A DNA stretch of 64,000 bases from Henriciella marina (lineage in GTDB: Bacteria > Pseudomonadota > Alphaproteobacteria > Caulobacterales > Hyphomonadaceae). Position numbers and translations under genes: made by a program. A model generated the notes under the pieces. The model did no database searches, was not told the origin of the DNA, and saw only the letters and a list, made by a program, of their open reading frames with translations. The stretch is from assembly GCF_027213945.1 (NCBI RefSeq), contig NZ_JAPWGW010000001.1, positions 1 to 64,000 on the forward strand. The letters are read 5' to 3'. How positions within the stretch are numbered: position 1 is the stretch's first letter; every line of letters begins with the position of its first letter. This document shows positions 49,168-58,081 of the stretch, piece after piece.

Positions 49168-49202
49168 AACCCCTTCGCCAGGTCGGCGGAGGGGTTTTCT
49201 TC
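49168..49202 (+). terminator. Second hairpin with T run downstream of the curlin genes
   Basis: AACCCCT and AGGGGTT arms with an inner GCC/GGC pairing, followed by TTCTTC. It lies 56 bp beyond the first terminator and may back it up, or end a transcript from an undetected small gene between. Confidence 0.5.
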
Positions 49203-49304
49203 GCCCGGCATCCAGCTTCGCGCCGCGCTAGGTAGTGTTCCTCATTGGCTGCCGACTGTTTGACGCGTTTGCTGCTGTGCCAGGCAGCAAGAGGGCGCGA
49301 GGCC

Positions 49305-50450
49305 ATGGATGGATCATTCTCTCACGACTTCGGGGCGCCGGATGCCATCGACGCCCAGTTCCCGTCAGAAGCATTCAAGCGCGAAGTTGATCGCTTTCTT
49401 GCACGTGAACTGACACCCGACCTCAAGGAGGCCGGGCGCGCGACGACCGGTCTCAAATCACCCTCCTGGGCCTGTAAGGCGTGGCGACAGAAACTGTTAG
49501 ACAAGAGGTGGCTCGCGCCTAGCTGGCCAAGAGCTCATGGCGGCGCGGGGTGGTCCACGGCGCAGCGGCTCTATTTTGAACAGGCTTGCGCCGCGAATGA
49601 CGCGCCCCTCATCATGTCGTCCGGCATCCGCACCATCGGCCCTCTCTTGATGCAGGAAGGCACAGCTGAACAGCAGACATATTACCTTCCCCGCATTCTG
49701 ACCGGCGAGCATGAATGGTGTCAGGGTTTTTCCGAGGCTGGCGCCGGATCAGACCTCCCTGCACTCTCGATGAAGGCAGAGCTCATCGGCGACCATTTCC
49801 TGCTGAATGGCACTAAGCTCTGGACGAGCTTCGCCGAGATGGCGACGCATATGTACATGCTGGCCCGCAGCGAGCCGGGCTCAATCGGCCGCGACGGGCT
49901 TGTCTTCCTCCTGCTCGACATGTCGCTGCCCGGCATCAAAGTCCGTCCGATCCAATGTATCGACGGCTCGGACGAGATTTGCGAAGTCCATTTCGACAAT
50001 GTGAAGGCGCCTTCGAGCGCGGCACTCGGCAAGGCAGGCGATGGCTGGCGCATCGCGCGGGTCCTGATGAAGATCGCCCGCTCAAACAACACGACCACAG
50101 GAACGCTGAGACAGGCCTGGCGCGCTGCAGCACGGTTTGTGGCTGCTGCAGCGAATGAGCCCTACCTCAAGCGCCGCCTGGACCTGGTTGAGGCCGACAT
50201 CACCGGATTCGAGGCGCTGGAGGCGAGGCTTTCGAAAGAACACGACCAGCTCAATGACGCTTCCCGCTCAGCGATGATGAAACTGCGCGCCAGCGAGCTA
50301 CATCAGGAAATCACCGAGGTCGCGCTCGAAGCTGCGCCGCACGATGAAAAAGCGCTTGCGAAGTACTTCTTTACACGCGCCGCGACGATCTATTCAGGTA
50401 CGAGCGAAATCCACCGCAACAGCCTTGCCCGCGCAATTGGCTGCCCTTGA
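49305..50450 (+). CDS. Acyl-CoA dehydrogenase
   Basis: 381 residues from the ATG at 49305; an in-frame ATG at 49245 adds a non-ACAD leader. ACAD fold: KSPSWACKAWRQKLLDKRWL, CQGFSEAGAGSDLPALSMKA (FAD/substrate loop) and TIYSGTSEIHRNSLARAIG at the C-terminus. Resembles enzymes for branched or cyclic acyl-CoAs (steroid/terpenoid-type FadE) more than short-chain ones. No partner subunit or operon neighbour in the same direction, so the pathway is unknown. Confidence 0.88.
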   Translation: MDGSFSHDFGAPDAIDAQFPSEAFKREVDRFLARELTPDLKEAGRATTGLKSPSWACKAWRQKLLDKRWLAPSWPRAHGGAGWSTAQRLYFEQACAANDAPLIMSSGIRTIGPLLMQEGTAEQQTYYLPRILTGEHEWCQGFSEAGAGSDLPALSMKAELIGDHFLLNGTKLWTSFAEMATHMYMLARSEPGSIGRDGLVFLLLDMSLPGIKVRPIQCIDGSDEICEVHFDNVKAPSSAALGKAGDGWRIARVLMKIARSNNTTTGTLRQAWRAAARFVAAAANEPYLKRRLDLVEADITGFEALEARLSKEHDQLNDASRSAMMKLRASELHQEITEVALEAAPHDEKALAKYFFTRAATIYSGTSEIHRNSLARAIGCP

Positions 50451-50479
50451 ACCCTGAAAACTAAAAAGCCGCTAAGCGC

Positions 50480-51826
50480 CTAGCCCGCAATGGCGTGACG
50501 CTTGGCCGCCCGAACGAGACGTGGATCCAGCGCGGCCGCCACATTGCGGATGAGGAGACGAGCGCTTTCAGGCACGCGGACTTTCAGACCGTCGATGATA
50601 CAGAGCTCGTGCGCCTCAAGCTGGCGCAAACGCGACAGCGCGGCGTCAAACTCATGGCGATCGTAACCGAAACGATGCAGCACATCCCCTAGATCGATTT
50701 CGAGATCGCAAAGCAGCCTCTCGATCGCATAGGCGCGCATCTCGTCCTTACCCGTCTTTGCAATGCCGCGAGCGATGGGCAGTTCGCCGTCCAGCACGCT
50801 ATTGCGCCATTCCAGCAGGCCCTTCTGGCCCTGAGCGTAGCCTTGCGGGAAGCCTGAGATTGCCGTCTGCCCGATGCCGATGAGGTAGCGGCTCTGATCG
50901 TCCGTATAGCCTTGGAAATTACGCCGCAGCCGCCCTTCGACCGCTGCGATGGCAAGACTGTCGGTTGGCAGGGCATAGTGGTCGAAGCCGATGCTCACAT
51001 AGCCTGCCTTTTCGAAAATGCGTTCAGCGATTTCAGCCTGGCGCATACGTTCGGCAAGTCCTGGCAGATCCGCCTCGGCGATGGCGCGCTGATGTTTGGC
51101 AAACCACGGTACATGCGCGTAGCCGAAGACCGAAATGCGGTTGACACCGGTCTGAGCGCAGTAGTCGGCCGCCTCGGCGACATCCGCTTCGGTCTGAAGC
51201 GGCAGGCCATACATGAGGTCAGCATTCAGCGCCCGAATGCCGACCCGGCGAAGCGATGCGATATGCCGGGTGATCATTGAGCGTGGCTGGATCCGGTTGA
51301 TCGCTTTCTGGACCGGCAGGCTCAGCGTCTGAATGCCGAGGCTGGCGCGCGTTACACCGCTATCGGCCATTGCCTCAATCATGCCATCACTCAGGACACG
51401 GGGGTCGAGCTCAACTGAAAACTCCGCTTCTTCTGCGACCCGAAATCTGGATCGGATATGGCTTATTAGGCGGCGAAAATCATCGGGCGACAGTGCGTTG
51501 GGCGTGCCCCCGCCAAAATGCAGATGACGGACCTCCCCCTCGCCAATCTGGGCCGACCAGAGGTCGACCTCGTTCAGAAGGACATCGAAATAGGAAGCAA
51601 TGCGGTCATAGCCGTTCGGGACAGATGTCGCGCAGCCGCAATACCAGCAAAGCTTTCGGCAGAACGGGATATGGACATAGACTGACAGGCCTTCGTCTGC
51701 ACCGATGCCGGAGACCCAGGTTTTTACGGTTTCAGCGTTCACCGACTCATCGAAATCAACTGCAGTGGGATAGCTCGTATAACGAGGTACCTGCGCGCCA
51801 GCGAACTCGATCCAGTCGTCACTCAT
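50480..51826 (-). CDS. hemN: Oxygen-independent coproporphyrinogen III oxidase
   Basis: 448 residues from the ATG at 51826 (AAGGGG upstream). The radical-SAM 4Fe-4S motif is CRKLCWYCGC at residues 56-65 (CX3CX2CXC, the HemN pattern). RYTSYPTA near the start and FGGGTPNALSP are HemN-specific. It decarboxylates coproporphyrinogen III to protoporphyrinogen IX without O2, giving haem under low oxygen. It follows the cbb3 oxidase genes by 71 bp in the same direction, a common arrangement that couples haem supply to the oxidase. Confidence 0.95.
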   Translation of the reverse strand: MSDDWIEFAGAQVPRYTSYPTAVDFDESVNAETVKTWVSGIGADEGLSVYVHIPFCRKLCWYCGCATSVPNGYDRIASYFDVLLNEVDLWSAQIGEGEVRHLHFGGGTPNALSPDDFRRLISHIRSRFRVAEEAEFSVELDPRVLSDGMIEAMADSGVTRASLGIQTLSLPVQKAINRIQPRSMITRHIASLRRVGIRALNADLMYGLPLQTEADVAEAADYCAQTGVNRISVFGYAHVPWFAKHQRAIAEADLPGLAERMRQAEIAERIFEKAGYVSIGFDHYALPTDSLAIAAVEGRLRRNFQGYTDDQSRYLIGIGQTAISGFPQGYAQGQKGLLEWRNSVLDGELPIARGIAKTGKDEMRAYAIERLLCDLEIDLGDVLHRFGYDRHEFDAALSRLRQLEAHELCIIDGLKVRVPESARLLIRNVAAALDPRLVRAAKRHAIAG

Positions 51827-51897
51827 GTCTGCCAACCCCTTGTTCGATGAATTGGCAGAAAATTAGCTAGAGAGGCGCCAAGCGTCTTTAGGTAGAC

Positions 51898-52062
51898 CTA
51901 CTTACAGGGATCTTCAGCGGGGCGGTCCTCATCGATCAGGATGCGGGCCGCAGCACCGTCCGGGTCATCGAACTGCCCTTCCCGCACCGCCCAGATAAAG
52001 CTGACAAGTCCAACCAGTCCCAGCATCAAGGCAACGGGAATAAGGAAGACGAGCATTTCCAT
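51898..52062 (-). CDS. ccoS: cbb3 oxidase assembly protein CcoS
   Basis: 54 residues from the ATG at 52062 (AAGGGGG upstream; a second ATG follows two codons later). One N-terminal membrane helix (about 4-25) followed by FIWAVREGQFDDPDGAA, the CcoS signature with the GQFDD motif. Needed for inserting redox cofactors into the cbb3 oxidase. The ATG lies inside the end of ccoI. Confidence 0.92.
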   Translation of the reverse strand: MEMLVFLIPVALMLGLVGLVSFIWAVREGQFDDPDGAAARILIDEDRPAEDPCK

Positions 52063-52063
52063 A

Positions 52064-54274
52064 TCAGGCCCCCTTCCAGCCGGGGCGAAGCGCATTCAGC
52101 GTCACAATGATGGATGAGCCGGACATTGCAATCGCAGCAACGAGAGGCGTGGCAAAACCGGCCACAGCAATCGGCACCGCGATGAAGTTATAGACCGCAG
52201 CAAGTGAGAAGTTCTGCACCATCCGTCGGCGGGCAAGGCGCGACGCGTCGATTATAGTCAAGATCGCGCCAAGGCCTGTGCCTGTGTAGACACCGTCACT
52301 CGCAGACTGGCTGACATCCATGGCGCCGCCTGGCGCGAGTGAGGCATGCGCCAGCGAAAGCGAAGCAGCGTCATTGAGGCCGTCGCCGATCATCAGAACC
52401 TTGCGGCCTTCCGCGCGCAGCTTTTCCAGTCGCTCAACCTTGTCGGCCGGGCTTGCGCCCGCGCGCCAATCCGCCACCGACAGCGCCGATGCAATCGTGG
52501 CCACCGCCTCCTGGCGGTCGCCCGACAGGATTTCGACACTAATGCCGCGGCGACGAAGCGTTTCTACGACGTTTTCCGCGCCGGGGCGCATCGCATCCTC
52601 AAACAGGAAGCGATGAGGGGCCCCATCACCCTCAACATACCAGAGCTGCAGGCTGGTCGTGGCAGCCGACGTCCCCTCGCCGACCCATTCGGCAGACCCA
52701 AGACGGCAACGAACACCATCAATCTCAGCCTCAAGACCAAGGCCCGGATGCTCCTTCACATGGGCAGCGACACTTCCTGCGCCAGCCGCAGCGACGAGCG
52801 CGCGTGACAGCGGATGGCGGGAGGCGCGCGCAAGGCGGGCAGCACGCCGAAGCATGTCCTGGTCATGGGGACTGCGAACAAGCTCAGGTTCCCCAAGGGT
52901 CAGCGTGCCGGTCTTGTCGAAGACGACGTGATCGCACTCTGCGATCCGTTCAAGCGCATCGCCGGAGCGAAGGAAGACACCCTTGCGGAACAGGCGACCG
53001 GCGGCCACCACCTGCACGACAGGCGCGGCAAGCGCCAGCGCACAGGGACAGGTGATAATGAGCGTAGAGACGGCGATCATGATCGCTTCACGCACGCCGG
53101 CCCCGGTCAGAAGCCAGCCAATCAGGGTCAGCGCAGCGGTTGTGTGGACCAGCGGAATATAGAGAGAGACCGCCTTGTCTGCGATGCGGCGATACTTGGA
53201 ACGACGTTGCTCACCTGCCTCCAGCATACGCGCGATATCGGCGAGCAGAGAGTCGCTCGCAGCCGAGATCGCGCGCCCACGCAACGGCTGTGTCAGATTG
53301 ATTGAGCCCGCAAAGAGACGCGCTCCAGGCGCGATGGCACGCGGCAGGCTCTCACCGCTGACGAGGCTCTCATCAGCCTGGCTGACACCTTCCAGCACGT
53401 CGATATCGACGGTGAGGCGCTCACCCGGCGCAACCAGCACGATGTCTCCCGCAATGATCTCATCGGCACGCACAGAGCGTGCTTCAGTGCCGTCCAGACG
53501 TGTCACTGTTCGCGCCTGAAGCGCCGCGAGATCATGCGCGGCGGCATGGGTTCGCCTGCGAAGGCGGGTATCAAGGAAGCGGCCTATCAGCAGGAAGAAG
53601 AGCAGCATGACGGCGGCATCGAAATAGGCATGTTCGCCGCCTCGGATTGTCTCTGCGACACTCACGCCAAGGGCAAGCAGAACGGCGAGCGAGATCGGCA
53701 CATCCATATTCGCATGGCCGCGGCGAAGCGCTGACCAAGCCGACTGGAAGAAAATGCGGCCCGAAAAGAGCGCGGCCGGAAGCGCAATGGCGCCAGAGAT
53801 CGCATGCAGGACCCGCCGGGTCGTCTCGCCCATCTCGCCATGACCCGACCAGATCGACACCGAGAGCAGCATCACATTCGCGGCTGCAAAAGCTGCAACC
53901 GCCATCGCGATAAGGAGCTTGCGTTCCTCGATCTTGTCCGCGCTGTCTGCAGCGTCGGGCGCGAAGGGGGCGACACCATACCCGAGCGCGGACACCGTCC
54001 CTGCGACGTCATTTGCCGAAAGGTCGCCGCGCCAGCGCACATCAAACCGGCCATTGGAGAGGTTGAGGCGCGCCTGCGTCACACCGGGAAGGGCCTGCAC
54101 GCTCTTCTCGATCCTGGAGAGGCAGCCAGCACATTTTGCGCCGCGTACAGTCAGCTGCAGGCTATTGCCTTCAGGCGAGCGACGGACGAACGCGCTGATG
54201 TCGCTCGCACGCGCCTGTTCAGCGGGTGCGAGTCCGCTGGGGCAGCCTGCAGAGGGATTACCCGTAGCGGTCAC
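52064..54274 (-). CDS. ccoI: Copper-translocating P-type ATPase of the cbb3 operon
   Basis: 736 residues starting at a GTG that overlaps the ccoH stop (GTGA). N-terminal metal-binding domain with CAGC (Cys48, Cys51), eight membrane helices, the translocation motif TCPCALALA, the phosphorylation site DKTGTLTLGE and the hinge GDGLNDAASLSLA. CcoI/FixI exports copper needed to build the CuB site of the oxidase, not for detoxification. Position between ccoH and ccoS confirms the type. Confidence 0.95.
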   Translation of the reverse strand: MTATGNPSAGCPSGLAPAEQARASDISAFVRRSPEGNSLQLTVRGAKCAGCLSRIEKSVQALPGVTQARLNLSNGRFDVRWRGDLSANDVAGTVSALGYGVAPFAPDAADSADKIEERKLLIAMAVAAFAAANVMLLSVSIWSGHGEMGETTRRVLHAISGAIALPAALFSGRIFFQSAWSALRRGHANMDVPISLAVLLALGVSVAETIRGGEHAYFDAAVMLLFFLLIGRFLDTRLRRRTHAAAHDLAALQARTVTRLDGTEARSVRADEIIAGDIVLVAPGERLTVDIDVLEGVSQADESLVSGESLPRAIAPGARLFAGSINLTQPLRGRAISAASDSLLADIARMLEAGEQRRSKYRRIADKAVSLYIPLVHTTAALTLIGWLLTGAGVREAIMIAVSTLIITCPCALALAAPVVQVVAAGRLFRKGVFLRSGDALERIAECDHVVFDKTGTLTLGEPELVRSPHDQDMLRRAARLARASRHPLSRALVAAAGAGSVAAHVKEHPGLGLEAEIDGVRCRLGSAEWVGEGTSAATTSLQLWYVEGDGAPHRFLFEDAMRPGAENVVETLRRRGISVEILSGDRQEAVATIASALSVADWRAGASPADKVERLEKLRAEGRKVLMIGDGLNDAASLSLAHASLAPGGAMDVSQSASDGVYTGTGLGAILTIIDASRLARRRMVQNFSLAAVYNFIAVPIAVAGFATPLVAAIAMSGSSIIVTLNALRPGWKGA

Positions 54275-54777
54275 GGCACCCTCACATCCTTGCGGGCTTC
54301 GAGTTTGACCTCACCGGAAACATTCGTGGCAGTGACAATCATTTCCCACTGACCGGAATCGAGCCCGGCCAGCTTGGCGCTGTAGAAACCCGGCTTGCCC
54401 GCGGGGGTCAGCGCCACCGTGACGTCCTGCGCACCGGTTGCCAGCCGGCGAAGCTTCGCCTCAACGTTGAGCCCGCCGACAGGCGCACCATCCGCGCCGG
54501 CGACTTCGACGGCAATCGTGTCGGCACCAGACAGGCCTGCCCGCACTGTCCAGCCAAGCTCGGCCTGCGCCCGGCGCGCTTCCAGCGTCTCATTATAGCT
54601 TAGGCCTTGCAGATAGGACTTTTCGACATCCTCACCGGGGAAGCTGGTGATCGCCGAATAGAGAAAGAAGCCGTTCACGGTGAACATGACGCCGAAAAAG
54701 GCGAGCATAATGAGGAGAACGTGCCAGCCCTTTAGCTGACGCCCGTGCGGAGTGTCGTTAAGAGTTGCTGTTGTCAT
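54271..54777 (-). CDS. ccoH: FixH family protein
   Basis: 168 residues. One membrane helix near the N-terminus (WHVLLIMLAFFGVMFTVN) and a periplasmic beta-rich domain with YNETLEARRAQAELGW, the typical CcoH/FixH region. It interacts with the oxidase subunits during assembly and stays with the mature complex in some bacteria. Three bases separate it from ccoG. Confidence 0.93.
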   Translation of the reverse strand: MTTATLNDTPHGRQLKGWHVLLIMLAFFGVMFTVNGFFLYSAITSFPGEDVEKSYLQGLSYNETLEARRAQAELGWTVRAGLSGADTIAVEVAGADGAPVGGLNVEAKLRRLATGAQDVTVALTPAGKPGFYSAKLAGLDSGQWEMIVTATNVSGEVKLEARKDVRVP

Positions 54778-54780
54778 GTC

Positions 54781-56238
54781 CTAGTCTCCCGGCGCCATGA
54801 AACTCGTGCGGTTTCCATGGAGCTCGCCTGTCGCTGTGTCCTGAAGAAGAAGGGTGAAGTGGTCGCGCCCGTCGGCGGTTTCCTTCGGCACGGTCACGAA
54901 AATGCGGTAGCGGTCCACCCCGTGCGCCGCGACCGGCAACAACATGCGCCCCGCCTCTGTCGCCTCAAGACCGATCACTTCTAGTTCAAGCCCATCGATG
55001 CCATTGGCCTCAAGGCTCATTTCGCGGGCCTCGCCGGACTTGTTCACCAGCTTCAGCGTGTAACCATTGCGGATGTCGCCCTCAGACAGGCGCACATAAG
55101 GCGGCGAACGGTCCTTCAGCACGTTAACCTCAAACGTGCCGCGATTGAGCAGTCCCCATGCCATGAGCGCGGCTATGGCGACCATCAGCGCCGCGTAGAG
55201 CACGGTCCGCGCACGGATCAGGCGGTATTGCGTTGGCATACCTGCCGCACGCCGCGCGACGGCGACATCGGTGTCGTAGGCAATCAGACCGGTCGGGCGG
55301 TCGACCTTCTTCATCATCTCGTCGCAGGCATCGATGCAGAGTGCGCAGTGTATGCATTCAAGCTGCGCCCCGTCGCGGATATCGATCCCCATCGGGCAGA
55401 CCTGTACGCACTGCTTGCAGTCGATACAGTCGCCGCGCCCGTCCCAGCTTTCACCCTTGCGGTGAGGCCCGCGCGGTTCCCCCCGGTCATAGCGATAGGT
55501 GACATTGAGGGCGTGCTCATCGGTGAGCGCGGCCTGGATCCGCGGCCAAGGGCAGAGATAGGTACAGACTTGCTCACGCATTGTCCCGGCAAGCGCATAG
55601 GTCGTGAAGGTCAGGATGGCCGCAAACCAGTAGGCCGAGAGCGGCGCTTCGCCGATGAAAAAGGTCTGCGCAATCATCTGCGCATCATGGAAGTACAAGA
55701 TGAACGCACCGCCCGTCACAAAGGCGATGAACAGCCAGACCGCATGCTTGCCGACCTTCCGCCAAGCCTTGTTGAAACTCATGGGCTTCGCATCAAGCCG
55801 CATGCGTGCCGCCCGGTCACCCTCAAACGCCCGCTCGACCCAGATATAGAGGTCAGTCCACACCGTCTGCGGGCAGGCATAGCCGCACCAGACCCGCCCG
55901 AACAGCGATGTCACGAGGAAGAGGCCAAGCGCAGCAAGGATCATCAGGCCTGCGAGATAATAGGCTTCCTGCGGCCAGATCTCGATCCCGAAGAAGAAGA
56001 ACCGCTCCCCCCCGAAGTCAGCCAGCACCGCCTGGTCAGGCACGCCAGTCCCCCGGTCCCAGCGCAGCCATGGCACCAGGTAATAGATGCCCAGCATCCC
56101 CGCCATGGCCACCCATTTCACCGTCCGGAACTTGCCGTGGGCAAGTTTCGGATAGATCTGCTTGCGCTTGGCATAGAGGTCCTGCGGCGGGGGCGCCGGT
56201 GGTGGGGACTTTGGCGTTATGAGGGTGACGCGGCTCAT
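54781..56238 (-). CDS. ccoG: Cytochrome c oxidase accessory protein CcoG (polyferredoxin)
   Basis: 485 residues. Several membrane helices; GRVWCGYACPQTVWTDLY and YLCPWPRIQ; two 4Fe-4S cluster motifs CIDCKQCVQVCP and CIHCALCIDAC; and a C-terminal periplasmic IgG-like domain. CcoG/FixG reduces Cu(II) to Cu(I) for cbb3 assembly. Twelve bases separate it from ccoP, with RVTLITPKSPPPAPPP at the N-terminus. Confidence 0.95.
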   Translation of the reverse strand: MSRVTLITPKSPPPAPPPQDLYAKRKQIYPKLAHGKFRTVKWVAMAGMLGIYYLVPWLRWDRGTGVPDQAVLADFGGERFFFFGIEIWPQEAYYLAGLMILAALGLFLVTSLFGRVWCGYACPQTVWTDLYIWVERAFEGDRAARMRLDAKPMSFNKAWRKVGKHAVWLFIAFVTGGAFILYFHDAQMIAQTFFIGEAPLSAYWFAAILTFTTYALAGTMREQVCTYLCPWPRIQAALTDEHALNVTYRYDRGEPRGPHRKGESWDGRGDCIDCKQCVQVCPMGIDIRDGAQLECIHCALCIDACDEMMKKVDRPTGLIAYDTDVAVARRAAGMPTQYRLIRARTVLYAALMVAIAALMAWGLLNRGTFEVNVLKDRSPPYVRLSEGDIRNGYTLKLVNKSGEAREMSLEANGIDGLELEVIGLEATEAGRMLLPVAAHGVDRYRIFVTVPKETADGRDHFTLLLQDTATGELHGNRTSFMAPGD

Positions 56239-56249
56239 GGCTTGAAGAC

Positions 56250-57134
56250 CTACTCCCCCCCGCCGAGCGAGTGGACATAGACCGCCAGCGACTTGATGGT
56301 CGCCTCGTCCAGTCGCTCGCCCCAGGCGGGCATGTGCGCATTCCGGGCGTTATAGACACTGTTGTAGACATCGCGGTACTCGCTGCCGAACACCCAGATA
56401 TCATCCGTCAGGTTCGGCGCACCGAACGTCCGGTCGCCCGCGCCATCCGCGCCATGGCAGGACGCACACTGCGCGGCGAAGATCTCGGCGCCGCGGCTGC
56501 TGGCGGCCTCATCGACCTCCCGGCCAGACAGCGACAGGACATGGTTGACCACATCGTCGATCTCCTGGCGCTCAAGAAGCCGGTCGCGGCCAAAGGCAGG
56601 CATGAGCGAGAACCGCGTTTCCGGATCTTCTTCATGCCGGATGCCGTGCTGCAGGGTGTACTGAATGCCTTCCAGCGTACCCGACCAGAGCCACGCATCG
56701 TCGGCGAGCGTTGGATAACCCTTGGCGCCGCGTCCGCCTGCACCATGACAGGTCGCACAATTGTCGCCAAAAGCGCTTTCGCCGGACGCCATCGCGAATT
56801 GCTGTAATTCGCGATCGGTTTCGATTTCTTCGAGGCTCGCTGTGAGGAGAGCCGCACCAGATGCGCTACGCTGCGTCCGGAGGCTTTCGACCTGTTCGGC
56901 CACCGCGATCCGGTCGGATTGGCCTGCAAGGCCGCGCGTATTGGTACCCATGCCCGGCAGGGCAGGAATGGCTGGCATGACAACCATATAGCCAATCGAG
57001 AAGGCGATAGTTGCGTACCAGATGTAGAGCCACCAGCGCGGGAGCGGATTGTTGAGCTCCTTGATGCCATCCCATTCATGGCCCGTCGTCTCTACGCCGG
57101 TTGGCTGGTCGATATCCTTATTGTGTTCACTCAT
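56250..57134 (-). CDS. ccoP: cbb3 oxidase dihaem subunit CcoP
   Basis: 294 residues from the ATG at 57134, which overlaps ccoQ. N-terminal membrane helix (LPRWWLYIWYATIAFSIGYM and following), then two cytochrome c domains with CXXCH at NCATCHGAGG and QCASCHGADG. Met ligands are plausible in SLMPAFG and HMPAWG. It accepts electrons from soluble cytochrome c and passes them to CcoO. Confidence 0.96.
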   Translation of the reverse strand: MSEHNKDIDQPTGVETTGHEWDGIKELNNPLPRWWLYIWYATIAFSIGYMVVMPAIPALPGMGTNTRGLAGQSDRIAVAEQVESLRTQRSASGAALLTASLEEIETDRELQQFAMASGESAFGDNCATCHGAGGRGAKGYPTLADDAWLWSGTLEGIQYTLQHGIRHEEDPETRFSLMPAFGRDRLLERQEIDDVVNHVLSLSGREVDEAASSRGAEIFAAQCASCHGADGAGDRTFGAPNLTDDIWVFGSEYRDVYNSVYNARNAHMPAWGERLDEATIKSLAVYVHSLGGGE

Positions 57135-57288
57135 CGCCCGGCTCCCGGTCTGAAAGTGGAAGGCTTGCCGCCTTGTCGAATTTCTTCTGGTTCTTGGGCC
57201 AGAGCGCGTAGGCCAGGACGGCGCCAAAAATCGCCACGAAGTAGATCAGGCCGCCGGTCTGGGCGAAGCTGGATAGTTTCTCGTACAT
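57127..57288 (-). CDS. ccoQ: cbb3 oxidase subunit CcoQ
   Basis: 53 residues, ATG at 57288 with GGGGAAGCG upstream. Begins MYEKLSSFAQTGGLIYFVAI, then one membrane helix and ALWPKNQKKFDKAA, the CcoQ/FixQ pattern. Lies between ccoO and ccoP; its last codons overlap the ccoP start. CcoQ stabilises the oxidase complex. Confidence 0.92.
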   Translation of the reverse strand: MYEKLSSFAQTGGLIYFVAIFGAVLAYALWPKNQKKFDKAASLPLSDREPGDE

Positions 57289-57299
57289 CTCGCTTCCCC

Positions 57300-58067
57300 C
57301 TAGCGCGCGTTCATCAGGTCTTCGGCTTCGTAGGTGGAGAAATCCACCAGCGTGCCGGTCATCTGAAGGTAGGCGACCAGTGCATCCATCTCGGTGATAC
57401 GGTCAGGGTCCTGATCGAAGTCACGGATCTGGACGGTGCCTTCGCGGCCCGATGCTTCGGTGTAACGAGCCACCAGCGCGTCCTGCTCATCGAAATAGAT
57501 GTCGGGATCCACCTGTGCCCGAAGGTCCATGCTGGCATTCTCGATCATCTCGTCGGTATAGGGAACGCCGACCGCACGAAGCGCCTTCAGGTCATCCTGG
57601 ATATGGCGGAAGTCGAGCGACTTTTCTGCCAGGAAGGCATAGGGCGGCATGATGGATTCCGGCACCAAGGCACGCGGGTCGATCAGGTGGTCGACATGCC
57701 ATTCGTCGGAGTATTTGCCACCGACGCGAGCGAGGTCTGGCCCCGTCCGCTTCGAGCCCCACTGGAACGGGTGATCGTACATCGATTCCGCTGCCAGCGA
57801 ATAATGACCATAGCGCTCCACCTCGTCGCGCAGCGGGCGCACCATCTGGCTGTGACAGACATAGCAGCCTTCGCGCAGATAGATGTTGCGGCCGGCCACT
57901 TCGAGCGGGGTGTAGGGGCGCATGCCCTCTACCTTTTCGATGGTGTTCTCCATGTAGAAGAGTGGCGCCATCTGTATGAGCCCGCCGATAGAGACCGTGA
58001 TCAGGATGCCGATGGTCAGGATAAGCGAGTGGCGTTCGAATACGCCGTGATTATTGAGCAGTCCCAT
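57300..58067 (-). CDS. ccoO: cbb3 oxidase monohaem subunit CcoO
   Basis: 255 residues. N-terminal membrane helix ([18 protein letters not shown]), then haem c site [14 protein letters not shown] and the family features [18 protein letters not shown] and MPPYAFL. It carries electrons from CcoP to CcoN. Fourteen bases after ccoN. Confidence 0.96.
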   Translation of the reverse strand: MGLLNNHGVFERHSLILTIGILITVSIGGLIQMAPLFYMENTIEKVEGMRPYTPLEVAGRNIYLREGCYVCHSQMVRPLRDEVERYGHYSLAAESMYDHPFQWGSKRTGPDLARVGGKYSDEWHVDHLIDPRALVPESIMPPYAFLAEKSLDFRHIQDDLKALRAVGVPYTDEMIENASMDLRAQVDPDIYFDEQDALVARYTEASGREGTVQIRDFDQDPDRITEMDALVAYLQMTGTLVDFSTYEAEDLMNAR

Positions 58068-58081
58068 TGTCCTCGACGCTC

